Shown here one piece after another: positions 47,249 to 59,700 of a stretch of DNA of 64,000 nucleotides (its first letter is position 1; each line of letters opens with the position of its first letter). The notes under the pieces were generated by a model. That model was not told where the DNA came from. It worked only from the letters and a program-made list of their open reading frames with translations, and did not search any database. Position numbers and translations under genes: made by a program. Origin of the DNA: Beroe forskalii (lineage: Eukaryota; Ctenophora; Nuda; Beroida; Beroidae); the NCBI GenBank assembly GCA_011033025.1, contig WFMF01000128.1:248001-312000 (forward strand), written 5' to 3'.

Positions 47249-47263
47249 TTTATTGTTAATAAA
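47249..47263. terminator. Overlapping polyadenylation signals on both strands
   Basis: TTTATT (47249-47254, AATAAA on the minus strand) and AATAAA (47258-47263, plus strand) lie four bases apart, between two convergent genes. The plus copy is about 180 bp past the end of the frame at 47080. The minus copy is about 500 bp past the SSX2IP-like stop. Confidence 0.45.
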
Positions 47264-47759
47264 CCCGTGCAAACCATTCCATTTCATGAAATCTGTTTTT
47301 TACTTTTTTCTTCTTCGACCTTAAAGAAGTTAAATAGTATGAAAAGATCGTTTCTGTTGTGTACAGATCTTTACATTGTACGGAGTGATGACGTCACAAG
47401 ACGTGCCCTTGCGGTGCGCTTAAGCTGTTAAGTACAGTAAATTCTTTCAGTAAATTGCACGCCGCCAAGCTCCGCTTAGAGCAGATCAAGCGGCGAAATG
47501 ACACCGCAAGGCGCAAATACGTACACTCATTCTTTCCCGAAAATTCGAAGGGAATTTTTGGATGAGTTGTTCAACAAAAACTTTAAAATGTCACACTTAA
47601 AGTCTCGTTCAGGCTGACATATATCCGCGAATATAGAAGTCTATCTTAACATTGTCCTGGGAAGTTGCAATAATGAGTAAACCACCATCTTCTCAACACT
47701 CACGCTTATTATCTGCGTCAGGAAAGGGATTGATAAGAAATATAGTTCTCTGAACACCT

Positions 47760-50700
47760 TCAAACCGGCGTGTTCATGTACTGGTTCAGCAGCGACTGCT
47801 TGACTCGGAACAGGTCCCGACCGCTGTCTGGTGAGACGGGATCCGAGGGCTTGTGGACGGGCGTGCCGTTAACACTGCTGCTGAGGGAGGGGATATGTGT
47901 TAGATATTCTGAGGACTCAGGTGAGGGGATCAAAGTAACAATCTTGAGAACTGAGGGGACGGGATTAAGGTTACAATTCAGAGTCTAGATCACTTATATT
48001 TTACGCAATCTTTATCAGGGAAAAGATTAACGGTTAATAGTTATACTTAATCTGATTGACCGAAAACACCTTGACTTACTCGTTGAGTATTTTCCCATGT
48101 AAGTTTGAGATATCCAGTCTGGCGAGTTCTCTGTTAAACTCCTCCGTGGTTGCTATGGGGATGTTCTGGGTGGCAGGGGGCGTTGCTAGGATATGGTCAG
48201 TGGAGTCCTCGGCAGGGTTAACAGGGGTGGTGATGGTGTTTTGTGAGGGTTCCGGAGAGAACACCAAGTGTCCGTCACGCAGACCAGGTTTAGTAACTTC
48301 TGTAAGTTTTAATATTGTAATTTTGAATTCGATGATTACGATGAATAAAGAAAGAAAAATCGAACTGATTTTGCCTAAATTTATCTTCCTCGATAGTAGT
48401 TGAACTGCGAATTAATATGAAATTCGAGTATAAGATCTTCGAAAGATAAAACTACATAATTACCTGTAAATGTGAGCACTGAGGAATCATAATCCGGCTG
48501 ATTAATCTCGATATTCTGCTTCATATTCTGATTCTCCGTTTTACCACTGCTTTCTATGTAATTTCCTGACGAAATCACTCTGCCACCATTCCTCACATTT
48601 TCTTTAAAATTATCTGGGATTTCCTCCGATTTTGGACCGTAATTTTCCTTGTGATTCGACTGGAGATTTGCATCGATCGTGTTGTTTTCACCGAAATCGT
48701 AGGTGTCAGCGCTGAAGTTGGTGTTGTCTGATCTGAAGTTCTCCCGTTTTATGGACTGCAGGTTGGGCGTGGCTAACATGTTGCTTTCAAACAGCTGGGT
48801 TCGTTCCTCCCTGAACCTCTTGTGCTGCGGAAGGAAATCAGAATCATCAATCTATTTTCGAACGAATGAGTGTGTTCAATATTGGTTATTTCAATGCTGT
48901 AATCGGGCAATTCAGCACAAAATTTCTTCAGAAAATTCAACATCAGTGACAGGTAACTAACATCATTCTTGATCTTGTTCTCCAGCACAACTAGTTCCTC
49001 CTTCTCCTTCCTCAGCTCCTTCCGGCTTTGTTCCACTTTCTCCTTCTCCTCCACCAGCTGTTGGAACCTGGATTCTAGCTCAGCGTCATGGATAGAAATA
49101 TTTGGAGTAGTCTCATCAAAGGAGGATGGTGACGGCGAAAAAATGTTTAGCCTATGTGCGCAATGACTCAGTATGTACATACCCTTGAAGAGGTGACAAG
49201 TTAAGAGTCTGAATGATAAAGAGAGCTTTGAGCCAACAAAATCTTAAATAGTTCTGTTTTCTTTTCTTTACAAGAATGCAATCCCATTGAAGAAAATATA
49301 TTTTGAATGATAAATTTAAATGAGAAAAAACAGGATATCTGAATAGTTCAGCTTCACATGAGTGCATGGAACTAATATATTTTTAATCGGATCTTACGAA
49401 ACGTCTTATTCTCAAAGAACTGATGGTGAATAGGTACTCACCCCAAGTGCGACTAGCTGTTCGGATATGGTGAGTTGTTGGCTCTCAATGGTTTTCCGCA
49501 GAGAAGTCAACTCTTCCTCAATTTCTGGGGAAGCTCACATGGTGAATTGTGAAAGAAATACCCCAAAAAATTCATTGAAAGCACGACAACATGATTAAAG
49601 TCAAGGGTGTTTTGAGTCTCGTGTCTAAAAAATAAAACTATGTTTCTACTATCTAAAATAATCAAAAAACATTAGATGTTCATTGTTCATCGATACCTTT
49701 ATTGCAAGTCATGCGTCGGTGCTTCTCCTTAATCAGCTCTATCTTATCATCAATGGAGGTCTTAAAAGTGTCCTGTACCACAGCATGCGGCATGTTGATG
49801 TGAGATATGATCTTAGGATCCAGGTCTGCTGTAGCAAAGAAACTCTCGTCAACGTTACCAGAGTTTATTACGTTTATCAGTTCTTTTTCAAGACTTGCAA
49901 GGCTGAAAATAAAGGAATATGATACCTTTTCGGAATCTTATCATGAATGTATGAAGGAAAAGTTGATGCAATTTTTTCATATTTCTACAGTCCACTTTTC
50001 AACCGAGCGCGCAACAACAAAATCTACAGAACAGCTCAAAGAACAATAACTGATCACTAAACTAAGCAAAAACTTAAAAACACCCACCAGTGTCGGAGGT
50101 GGTCGTTCTCCTGGAAGAGTTCCTTGTTCCTCTCCTCCTGTTCCTCCACCAGCTGCTTATATAGCTCCTCCCTGGGGTCATCTCCCCACTGGGGCCGCCT
50201 GCCTGATGCGGAGCGGGGTACCGTGTTCAGTACCTGCTGGGTACCTGGGAAGGTGCTGGTTAGTACCTGCTGCGTACCTGGGGGAAGGTACTGGTTAGTA
50301 ACCAGTCATCTCCCCACTGGGGCCGCCTGCCTGATGCGGAGCGGGGTACCGTGTTCAGTACCTGCTGGGTACCTGGGGGAAGGTACTGGTTAGTAACTAG
50401 TCATCTCCCCACTGGGGCCGCCTGCCAGATGCGGAGCGGGGTACTGTGTTCAGTACCTGCTGGGTACCTGGGAGGGTAGTGAGTTGGTACCTGAGAGGGT
50501 AATGAGTAATGTACCTGATCAACTGGGTAGACTATCTGTGAACTGGTTGATAAGAACCAGTTGGTACCCAGAATTTCATGTGTGCTCAGGTCGTTGAGAG
50601 AAGGATACCTAATTCGCAGAGAGAAACAAAATGGGCCTAATTGACCGACTGACAAGAATTCATGATCAGGGAAATATACCCACCTTTCTCCACTTTCTTC

Positions 50701-53700
50701 TCCATGATCTTCTTACACAGTCTCTCCTTGTGTTGAAGAGATTCCCGCTCCTTCTTCCTCACTTCATGGTTGAAATGATCCTGTTTGTGCTCCATCATCA
50801 CAGTCAGCCTGCGAACCTGAAGGGAAATACGTTTATCAGTTCCCCACCTTCTTTTGATTTGCAAAAAATGCTGAGAGTGAGAACAGTTTTGACGAAATCT
50901 TGATTTACTAATTTGGGAGGAATTTGCGTTCGCAACGCTGAACCGCGCCGTTCATTCCGAAAATGCCGTATATTTTCATGCGCCGTAAAAATCATCCAAC
51001 TTCGCGGGGGAATTTTTAACCCTCGGCCTCACGAGTATGAGTACGCAGAAATAACCGTTCTTATTTTTGAAAATAACCACATTTTTGCATTTAAACTCCA
51101 ACCTGTCAAGCTAATCCGTGCCGTTTGAAGATGAACCGCCTTGATGGGAGAATAGACATATTCAGCTCGGAGCTAACAATACCCGTACAATAGCTGGAGT
51201 AGTGACAGGGCAGATTATTGCTTTGTATTGACTATTCCCACAGACAAACATACGTACACCATCTAAAACATTTGCACCAAAATGATCAAATTCAGTAGTT
51301 CAAGGAATATTTATTACCTCTGCACTTTATTATAAACAGGTCGTGTGACGGATAATGCTATAAACAACATTTCGTACGTTTGTCAAAGGTATTGTACTCG
51401 TAACTCCTTTGTCTTTTGCCGTCTTTTGTACGCTTAACTTGTCCCAACTCCAATTGTCATTCTTAACACATACCTCCGAAGTCCTTGTTCTGTGTTACCT
51501 ACAGTCACGACACTACGACAGACAGGGTAGTGTGGTTAGCATTATTCACCATGAGCACCAAGGATCTTCCCGGGCCCAGGAGTCATTTCATGAGCTAAGT
51601 CGCATCGCACTCGCTTAGAAATTGGTCTGAGAAAGATATCTAAGGAAAGGATTCTCATGGTGATATGGATATGGAGAAAATTTTTACTTAGTGAGTAAAG
51701 TTTATGTTGGAAAAAATCGATTAAGCGATACTATACTGTGACTGAACTAGGAGGAAAATACCTTTACAATCAAATAAGTTAACAATGTTTTTTATCTGAT
51801 TGTTATCTTAGCCCTGTAATAATACCTATCGCAACGGAGGTTATCACTTGGTAGCTATCACTTCCATCATCAGACGTTCCGAACATAAAGCTCTTGGAGA
51901 TGTAAGACCAAAGTGGTCTGCACGTTTCTTGTAATTCTGGTTTGTCCCTGAGCGTCCCAATATTGGTAAACACCACGGTCTTGAATTCTTGATTGTTGCA
52001 TTTCATGTTAATTTCAGTACCGGTCTTTGTGAAAGTCCAGACGCTATTTCCTGGTTGAAAGTCTGGTATCTGCTGTCCACTTATCCAACTGGTACCCAGG
52101 TTATCACACTCTATCTTAAATTGGGGACTATCTGTCAACTTTATTATAAGTTTTGCTTTGTGGAAGGGGTACGCAGCGTTCTCTTTATCAGGGGGCAAGT
52201 CACTGCTTTGAAACAGAATGAACAGTTTCTTAGTAGCAGCATCAGGGTCTAGTGTGAAGGATGTCTTCACGTTCAGAACGGATATGTCTGAGTTGAAGGG
52301 TACCACGGTGCCTGCCGCAGGTTTCTTTATCCAGGCTGGGCGAACGAATGGGTCATTATTGTCATACAATGCGGTTTATAGATGGATAAATGATAAATGA
52401 GAACAAGTTGCTGTGAAACAGCGTGTTATCTTATGGTCATGAAATGATGATGGCTATTTGATATTTATCTTACATGGCAACCAAACAAATAGTACACGAA
52501 AGAAAAATACAGGGTACCCCGATAAACCCCCTTAAAAATAAACCTCGTTTTGGCTTTTATATTTCCACTTAGGTATTTGTTGGGTTGAAATTTGCGAGAA
52601 CATCTTTGAAATGTGTCAATTTAATCGATGAAAATGGTACCATTTCGAAAAGGCAAAAAGCTATAAGGAAAAAGTATCATTTAAGAAATTTCCCAAAAGG
52701 AGCTGAAAATACCAAGAAAAAAATGTCACTTTTTCAAATAATTTGGTTTAGCCGCCTCAAACTCCCATAAACCCCCATCAATTTCAAAATTCCATATCCA
52801 TAATCCACCGGGAGTTTATCGGGGTCGCCCCTTCCATTTATAAGCAGCTTTAGAAAATCATGGGATTATCATCGTAAAGCTGAAGGCGGGAGATAAGCGA
52901 GTGAGGGTGCTTGGTTGTGACAAAAAAGCGGTACAAAAACTTACCAGCACCATCATCAGGTCGTGTATTTTGTGGAAAGAGGAACAAAATCCACAGGACC
53001 AACATCTAAAAGGCGAAAAATATCAAAGTAACTTTTATCAAAATATCCATCTCAATTTATATATTATTTGAACAACATCTGTCATAAGGCACAGTGCATC
53101 TTGTGATGCACACAATAACTGAGCCACCTGTCAATATAATATTATCACACAGTTACAAGCACAAGGGCAACTTATGGTAGTTTATAAGCAAAAAAGTGGG
53201 TTTTGTAAATGCCCTTAGCCTTAGGTGCAAAGATAGATGACTTAAACAATGGGGGTGGCAAGTTTGGTATACCGGACAATGGGGGAGCCAAAATACCTCC
53301 CCTTAATCTTGGTATACATCATAACAGAGTTAACCATACCCAGGCTCGCCCTACACTTGGGCTAACCTCTAATCACGGGCTCCCCTATACACCGCTCCCC
53401 TTAATCTTGGGCTTACCCACTTCCCTTGGTCTCACCCCTAAACAAGGGATCGCCCATACCAGACTCGCCCTTATCCTGGGCTATACCGTATATGGCTCCA
53501 CCCTACCTTGGGCTTCTGGAATGCCTTGGGCTAACCCCCAAACACGGGATCAACCATACCAGACCAACCCTTATCCTGGGCTATACCGCATATGGCTCCA
53601 CCCTACCTTGGGCTTCGGGAATGCCTTGGGCTAACCCCCAAACACGGGATCCACCATACCAGACCAACCCTTATCCTGGGCTATACCGCATATGGCTCCA

Positions 53701-56700
53701 CCCTACCTTGGGCTTCTGCAATGCCTTGGGCTAACCCCCAAACACGGGATCCACCATACCAGACCAACCCTTATCCTGGGCTATACCGCTTATGGCTCCA
53801 CCCTACCTTGGGCTCCCCCTCGCTTTAAATATGGGCTCCCCTCCGTTATATTGGGCCACCCCATTCACTCACCCCATGCCCTCTCCCCCCTAGTTTGGGC
53901 TCCCCCATGATCAGAACCCGGACTACCCCGTATTAACTCGGGCTCCATCATGATAACTCGGGCTACCCCCCTACTAACTTGGGCTCCTCCCGTAATAACT
54001 CGGGCTCCCCCCTTATTAACTCGGGCTCCCCCGTATAAACTCGGGCTCCCCCCGTATAAACTCAGGCTCCCCCGTATAAACTCGGGCTCCCCCGTATTAA
54101 ATCGGCTCCCCTATAATAACTCGGGCTCCCCCATGATAACTCGGGCTCCCCCACTACTTGGGCTCCCCCATACTAACTTGGGCTCCCCATACTAACTTGG
54201 GCTCCCCCACTACTTGGGCTCCCCTATACCAACTTGGGCTCCACCGTACTATCTGGGCTACCCGTACTAACTTGGGCTCCCCCGTACTATCTGGGCTCCC
54301 CCGAACCAACTTGGGCTCCCCCGTACTATCTGGGCTCCCCCGTACTAACTTGGGCTCCCCCGTGCTACCAGGGCTCCCCCGTACTATCTGGGCTCCCCCA
54401 TACCAACTTGGGCTCCACCGTACTATCTGGGCTACCCGTACTAACTTGGGCTCCCCCGTACTAACCTGAGCTCCCCCATGCCAACTTGGGCTCCCCCGTA
54501 GTATCTGGGCTCCCCCATACCACCTTGGGCTCCCCCATACCAACTTGGGCTCCCCCGTACTAACTTGGGCTCCCCCGTACTAACTGAAACTCAGGCTAAC
54601 TCCATTATAACTCGGGCTTCCCTCGTATTAACTTTGGCTCCCCCACACTATTTAGCTCCCCCATACCAACTTGGGCTCCCCTGTACTATCTGGGCTCCCC
54701 CATACGGAAACGTTCAGAAATACCTGCTGTTAAATCAGAAATTATTTTACAAAATATGGCAAATTTAACGAAAATGGCTGTCAATCTTAAAAATAAAACC
54801 TTCACTGTAGAGATATGAAAATCTGATATATACTGTATATATATCATATATATGTCCAATTCCACGACGATGTTTACCACAGTTCGAAAATTCAAGGTGG
54901 AGCTAAGGTGATGAAATTTTGTGTCTAGTTAGAAGAGATCTGTAACTTTCAGGAACAAAAAACCGTTTGTGAATGGACTTCCCCAGTTTTCGTGAGATTC
55001 GGTCAAACTTTGCTTCGAATGTGAATCAATAATGATCAATTTTGGGACTTTTTCGACCATATGATATCTTGAATAATGTGCAACTTGGTAAGCTGCAAAA
55101 TAGTTTCGCATATTGTTAGGAACCCTAACAGCATTGTCCTGGTGTATTGGCTCTCAAGTACTTCAAATGAAGGAGATATTTCATTTTTTGTCAGTAGCCC
55201 AAACCTTGTGAATTACGTAACAATATAGTACAAAAAGTTTTATTACTCCTAGAGTATCAAGTCTTTGGTCTTCAAATTTTCATTTCAGGAGTTTAGTGGG
55301 TATATCTTGACAGTGAGACAATTTTTTGTGCTTTGTTTTTGTCACAGAATGAGATAAAGCTGATGTGAATTACGTAACGTTACGTAATTCACAAATATCA
55401 AAGTATGCCAATTAATTTGGAAATGCTTGTATTTTGCAGCAATTAATATAAAACTGATTGGGATATGCTTAAAGTAACCAAAAATATTAATTTCGTATAC
55501 ATGGGGGGGCCAACCCCCCAAAACCCCCCCAACCCCCCAAAATTAAGCCCCCTATTGGTAATTTGTTATATCCACCTGGGGGGTTAAATTAAACCCCCCA
55601 AAATTAAACCCCCTATCGACAGCAAAAAAGGGTCTAAAATGGGTCAAAATTAAGCAACAAAAAAGGTACCATTTGAAAAAATTGCCAAATATCACGAACA
55701 AAAATGGTACCATTTGGAAAAAGGGGTCAAAAATCGTGAACATAAATGGTACCATTTTGAAATGGTGCAAAAAATCAGAAACAAAAAAGGTACCATTTGA
55801 AAAAGATGCCAAAAATCAGAAACAAAAACGGTACCATTTGAAAAAAATGTCTCTTTTTCATAGTTAAGGTTGTTTTGATACTGAAAATTAAGCCCCCAAA
55901 ATTAAACCCCCTATTGGCGATTTTTTATATCCACCAAAATTGAGGGGGTTGCCCCCCCCCTACATACTTTCATTCTTCGTCCAATGCTGTCCAATTTTAC
56001 GGCTTTCAAAGATATATCAGGGACGAGAAAGTCAACAAAACGATGTATGGGGGAGCCCGAATCGATATGGGGGAGCCCAAGTTCAAATTGGGGGAGCCCG
56101 GATAGTACGGGGGAACCCAAGTTGGTATGGGGGAGCCCACGTTGGTTCGGGGGGTCGGGGGAGCCCAAGTTGATATGGGGGAGCCGAAGTTTGTACGGGG
56201 GAGCCCAGATAGTACGGGGGAGCCCAAGTTAGTACGGGGTAGCCCAGACAGTACGGTGGAGCCCAAGTTGGTATGGGGACAAGTTAGCATGGGGGAGCCC
56301 AAGTTGGCATGGGGGAGCCCAAGTAGTGGGGAGCCCCAGTTAGTACGGGGAGCCTGGGTTAGTACGGGGAGCCCACGTTTGTACGGGAGCCCAAGTTTGT
56401 ATGGAAGCCCAAGTTTGTGGGGAGCCCAAGTTAGCATGGGGAGCCTAAGTTGGTATGGGGAGCCCGAGTTATCATGGGGGAGCCCGAGTTATCATGGGGG
56501 AGCCCGAGTTATCATAGAGCCGAGTTACATCATGGGGGAGTCCGAGTTTATACGGGGAGCCTGAGTTTATACGGGGAGCCCGAGTTAGTGGGAGAGCCCG
56601 AGTTTGTATGGGGTGCCTGGTTAATAAGAGGGTTTCCGAGTTACGCTGAAGGCCCAAGTTAGTAGGGGGGTAGTTCGAGTTATCTATGATGGGCCCTATT

Positions 56701-59700
56701 AATACCCGGGTAGTCGGGTTCTGATCATGGGGGAGCCCAAACTAGGGGAGAGGGCATGGGGTGAGTGAATGGGGTGGCCCAATATGCCAACGGAGGAGCC
56801 CATATTTAAAAGCGAGGGGCCCAAGGTAGGAGGTGGAGCCATATGCAGTATAGCCCAGGATAAGGGTTGGTCTGGTATGGTGGATCCCGTGTTTGGGGGT
56901 TGGCCAAGGCATTTATAAAGCCCAAGGTAGGGGTGGAGCCATATGCGGTATAGCCCAGGATAAGGGTTGGTCTGGTATGGTGGATCCGTGTTTGGGGTTA
57001 GCCCAAGGCATTCCAGAAGCCCAAGGTAGGGTGGAGCCATATGCGGTATAGCCCAGGATAAGGGTTGGTCTGGTATGGTTGATCCCGTGTTTGGGGGTTA
57101 GCCCAAGGCATTCCAGAAGCCCAAGGTAGGGGGGGAGCCATATACGGTATAGCCCAGGATAAGGGCGAGTCTGGTATGGGCGATCCCTTGTTTAGGGGTG
57201 AGACCAAGGGAAGTGGGTAATCCCAAGATTAAGGGGAGCGGTGTATAGGGCAGCCCGTGATTAGAGGTTAGCCCAAGTGTAGGGCGAGCCTGGGTATGGT
57301 TAACTCTGTTATGATGTATACCAGGTTTAGGAGAAGTCCGTGTATCCAAAACGGATACAGGGGCTCCCATAACTTGCCACCCCCATTCCAATCACGATAA
57401 TGGACTCGACTAGTGACTACAATTAATGATAAGGTTTGCAACTCTTTGGTTACCAAATAAAACGGACTCAGGAATGGGTAACGATAGGAAGACCGAGAGC
57501 ATGGAAAATTGGCGCTTCAGCTTCATCAAATCTCCATTCCAAACACTGATAACGACATCATTCTTGACCACCCATAGATCCAGCTAGCTCCGTACAATAG
57601 GTTAATACGGGTAAAAGGGTGAGATCGAACATACCTCACAATGATGTCCCTACTTTGCTATTGTTGATATAAACGAAGTCTTTTGTGAATTGTGCAAGGG
57701 AGGTGGTACACTCACCACTTTTGTAGCAAAAACATCATATTTTTAAACAAAGGGGCTCATCATGGTGTTCACCGCGTTCTGTTACCAGTGCCCAATATTC
57801 TTGGCCCACTTTGCCTGGTGCCCACTGTTCTTAGTGTTCACTGTTCTACCAGTTCACTGTTATAGGTGTGGAGAAACAGTGGAGTGACAATAATACGGAG
57901 CTGTTTTGTGAATAATTCGCCACTCAAACACGCAGAAAAATTTGAAAAATAAGAAATCTGGCTACCACTTTTCCTGCCAGTTAAGAACAAACTCACATGC
58001 CTGTTATACCTGCCACGTCGTATTGTTAACAACCTTCGTTCAAGAAAGACAAAGAAAACAGACAAGTTATCTGACCAATGACAAACACTGTCGTTGAAAG
58101 GCAATACCCTGGAGAGGAAGGTTTTTTGCGAATTAAAAGACCGGAGCCCCGACTTTTCATAGAATGCCTGCCTTTCCGCTTGGTGGTGCTGTTAATGAAC
58201 CGGACAATTTCGATAAATATAAACAAAAATGCTGGCAAATTATGAAAAGAGCCTGCAAATATCATTTACATTCGAACGTCAAGCCAGGAGGAGGGAGGAA
58301 TCAATCATCGACTACAATAATCGAGTTTGTAGAGGGGAGAATGAAAATCCACTTTAGTCAGTTATTCCTTGTCATAAAAATAAAAATAAAAATATTTTTC
58401 AATGACAGTCAAGGTATGACAGTTGATTATTGAATATCCTGTCATCCCGATACCTTTACACATCATGATGGTCACCAGTCATTGGTCATGGACAGATTTT
58501 AATTAATTTCATGCAATTTCCTACCCTGCTACAATATTTGGGTACGCAAGCATCACCAGTGACCATCACCAGTAAAAAATCATGCAACCTCGGAATGTTT
58601 TTGAATGCCACTTTTGGGGGCTAACTACATCGCGAATTTGATGGATTTTAAGTAGCCCTTGAGCAAGTTTTTGATCGGGTGAGTGCATTGATTTCCTTAA
58701 TCATCAGCACTTGCAATAACTTGTCGCCATACCTAATCTGAAATTTGATTTTATAAAGTAGTATTGTAAAGTTTGAAATTATATCGCCTCACTACAGAGG
58801 TAACTGAGACACATTTTTTTCGATCATACCAATCGATATATACCTGCTTTGGCAGGCATGAGCTGATACCAAGTTTAAGTCAAAACTCAACGGAAAGATA
58901 AAGTTGACGGTTTATCTTATCTTTCGAAACTCAAGGACTCCACAACGCCAACACCAATTGCTTCAGATTTGTATCTTGGAAAATGGTTAAAGCACATATC
59001 TGAGGAAAGGACTGTCTAAAAATCTTCAGTAAGAAAACACGCCTTGAACCTCACAGCCTAATAAATACCTAGCTTTTAATCTATTATTATCATCTTGGCG
59101 GCGTATTATCTTGCCTACAGGCCCATCTTTAAATTCAATATAAAGAGAAGCGAGTATATGGGTTTTTAGTCGGCATAATAGATTAAATGGGGGAAATGTG
59201 TGTATGGGGACTGTGTTGATGTATATATGGACTTTGTGTCGGCGCGTAAAGGGTTTTTTGGCGGCATCATCTGTTGGATACGTGTGAAAATGTTTTTGCG
59301 TCTATGGCTGTATTTCCTGTGACCCTTTGGGCCCTCTAGTTTGACTAAGCAGCGCACAAGTCGTACGGGGATTGGTCAATGTCATGATGATTTCGGGATC
59401 CTGGTAAGCTAATACGCTGCCACCATTACTACCTGGCATTGAATAAAGTAAACCCTAACACCCCCGTCATGAAGCAAATCATACCTATCAGAGCAGTGGA
59501 TATCTTGTAACTTTCACTACCATCATCGTGCTTCCCGAACATGAAGCTGGTGCTGCTGTACGTCCAGATCGGCAGACAAGGAGTCTTCAAATCCTTCTTA
59601 GCCGACCCAAGCTCGGTATAAATCACAGTCATAACTTCCTCTCCGTTGCATTTAATCTCCAGAAAATCGCTTGTTTTTCTCAACGACCAGGAGCTATTTC

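Larger units (their letters stand above)
53248..57387. mobile_element. 4.1-kb fold-back element with tandem-repeat arms
   Basis: Two arms of about 1.4 kb are reverse complements: 53248-54720 and 56040-57387. Each arm has an outer array of ~110-bp units (containing GGGCTATACCGCATATGGCT and ACCTTGGGCTTCTGGAATGC, about 53400-53815 and 56820-57240). A unique junction follows (CACCCCATGCCCTCTCCCCC), then an inner array of ~19-bp units (ACTTGGGCTCCCCCGTA type). The ~1.3-kb centre holds a 30-bp perfect palindrome and another TIR element. Long inverted arms made of tandem repeats resemble Foldback (FB) transposons. All ORFs here are repeat artefacts. Confidence 0.88.

Noticed and set aside
53209-54543. 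Long Pro/Leu/Trp-rich repeat ORFs on both strands
   Set aside because: They follow the tandem-repeat period of the fold-back arms, are open in several frames and lack any start or splice context.
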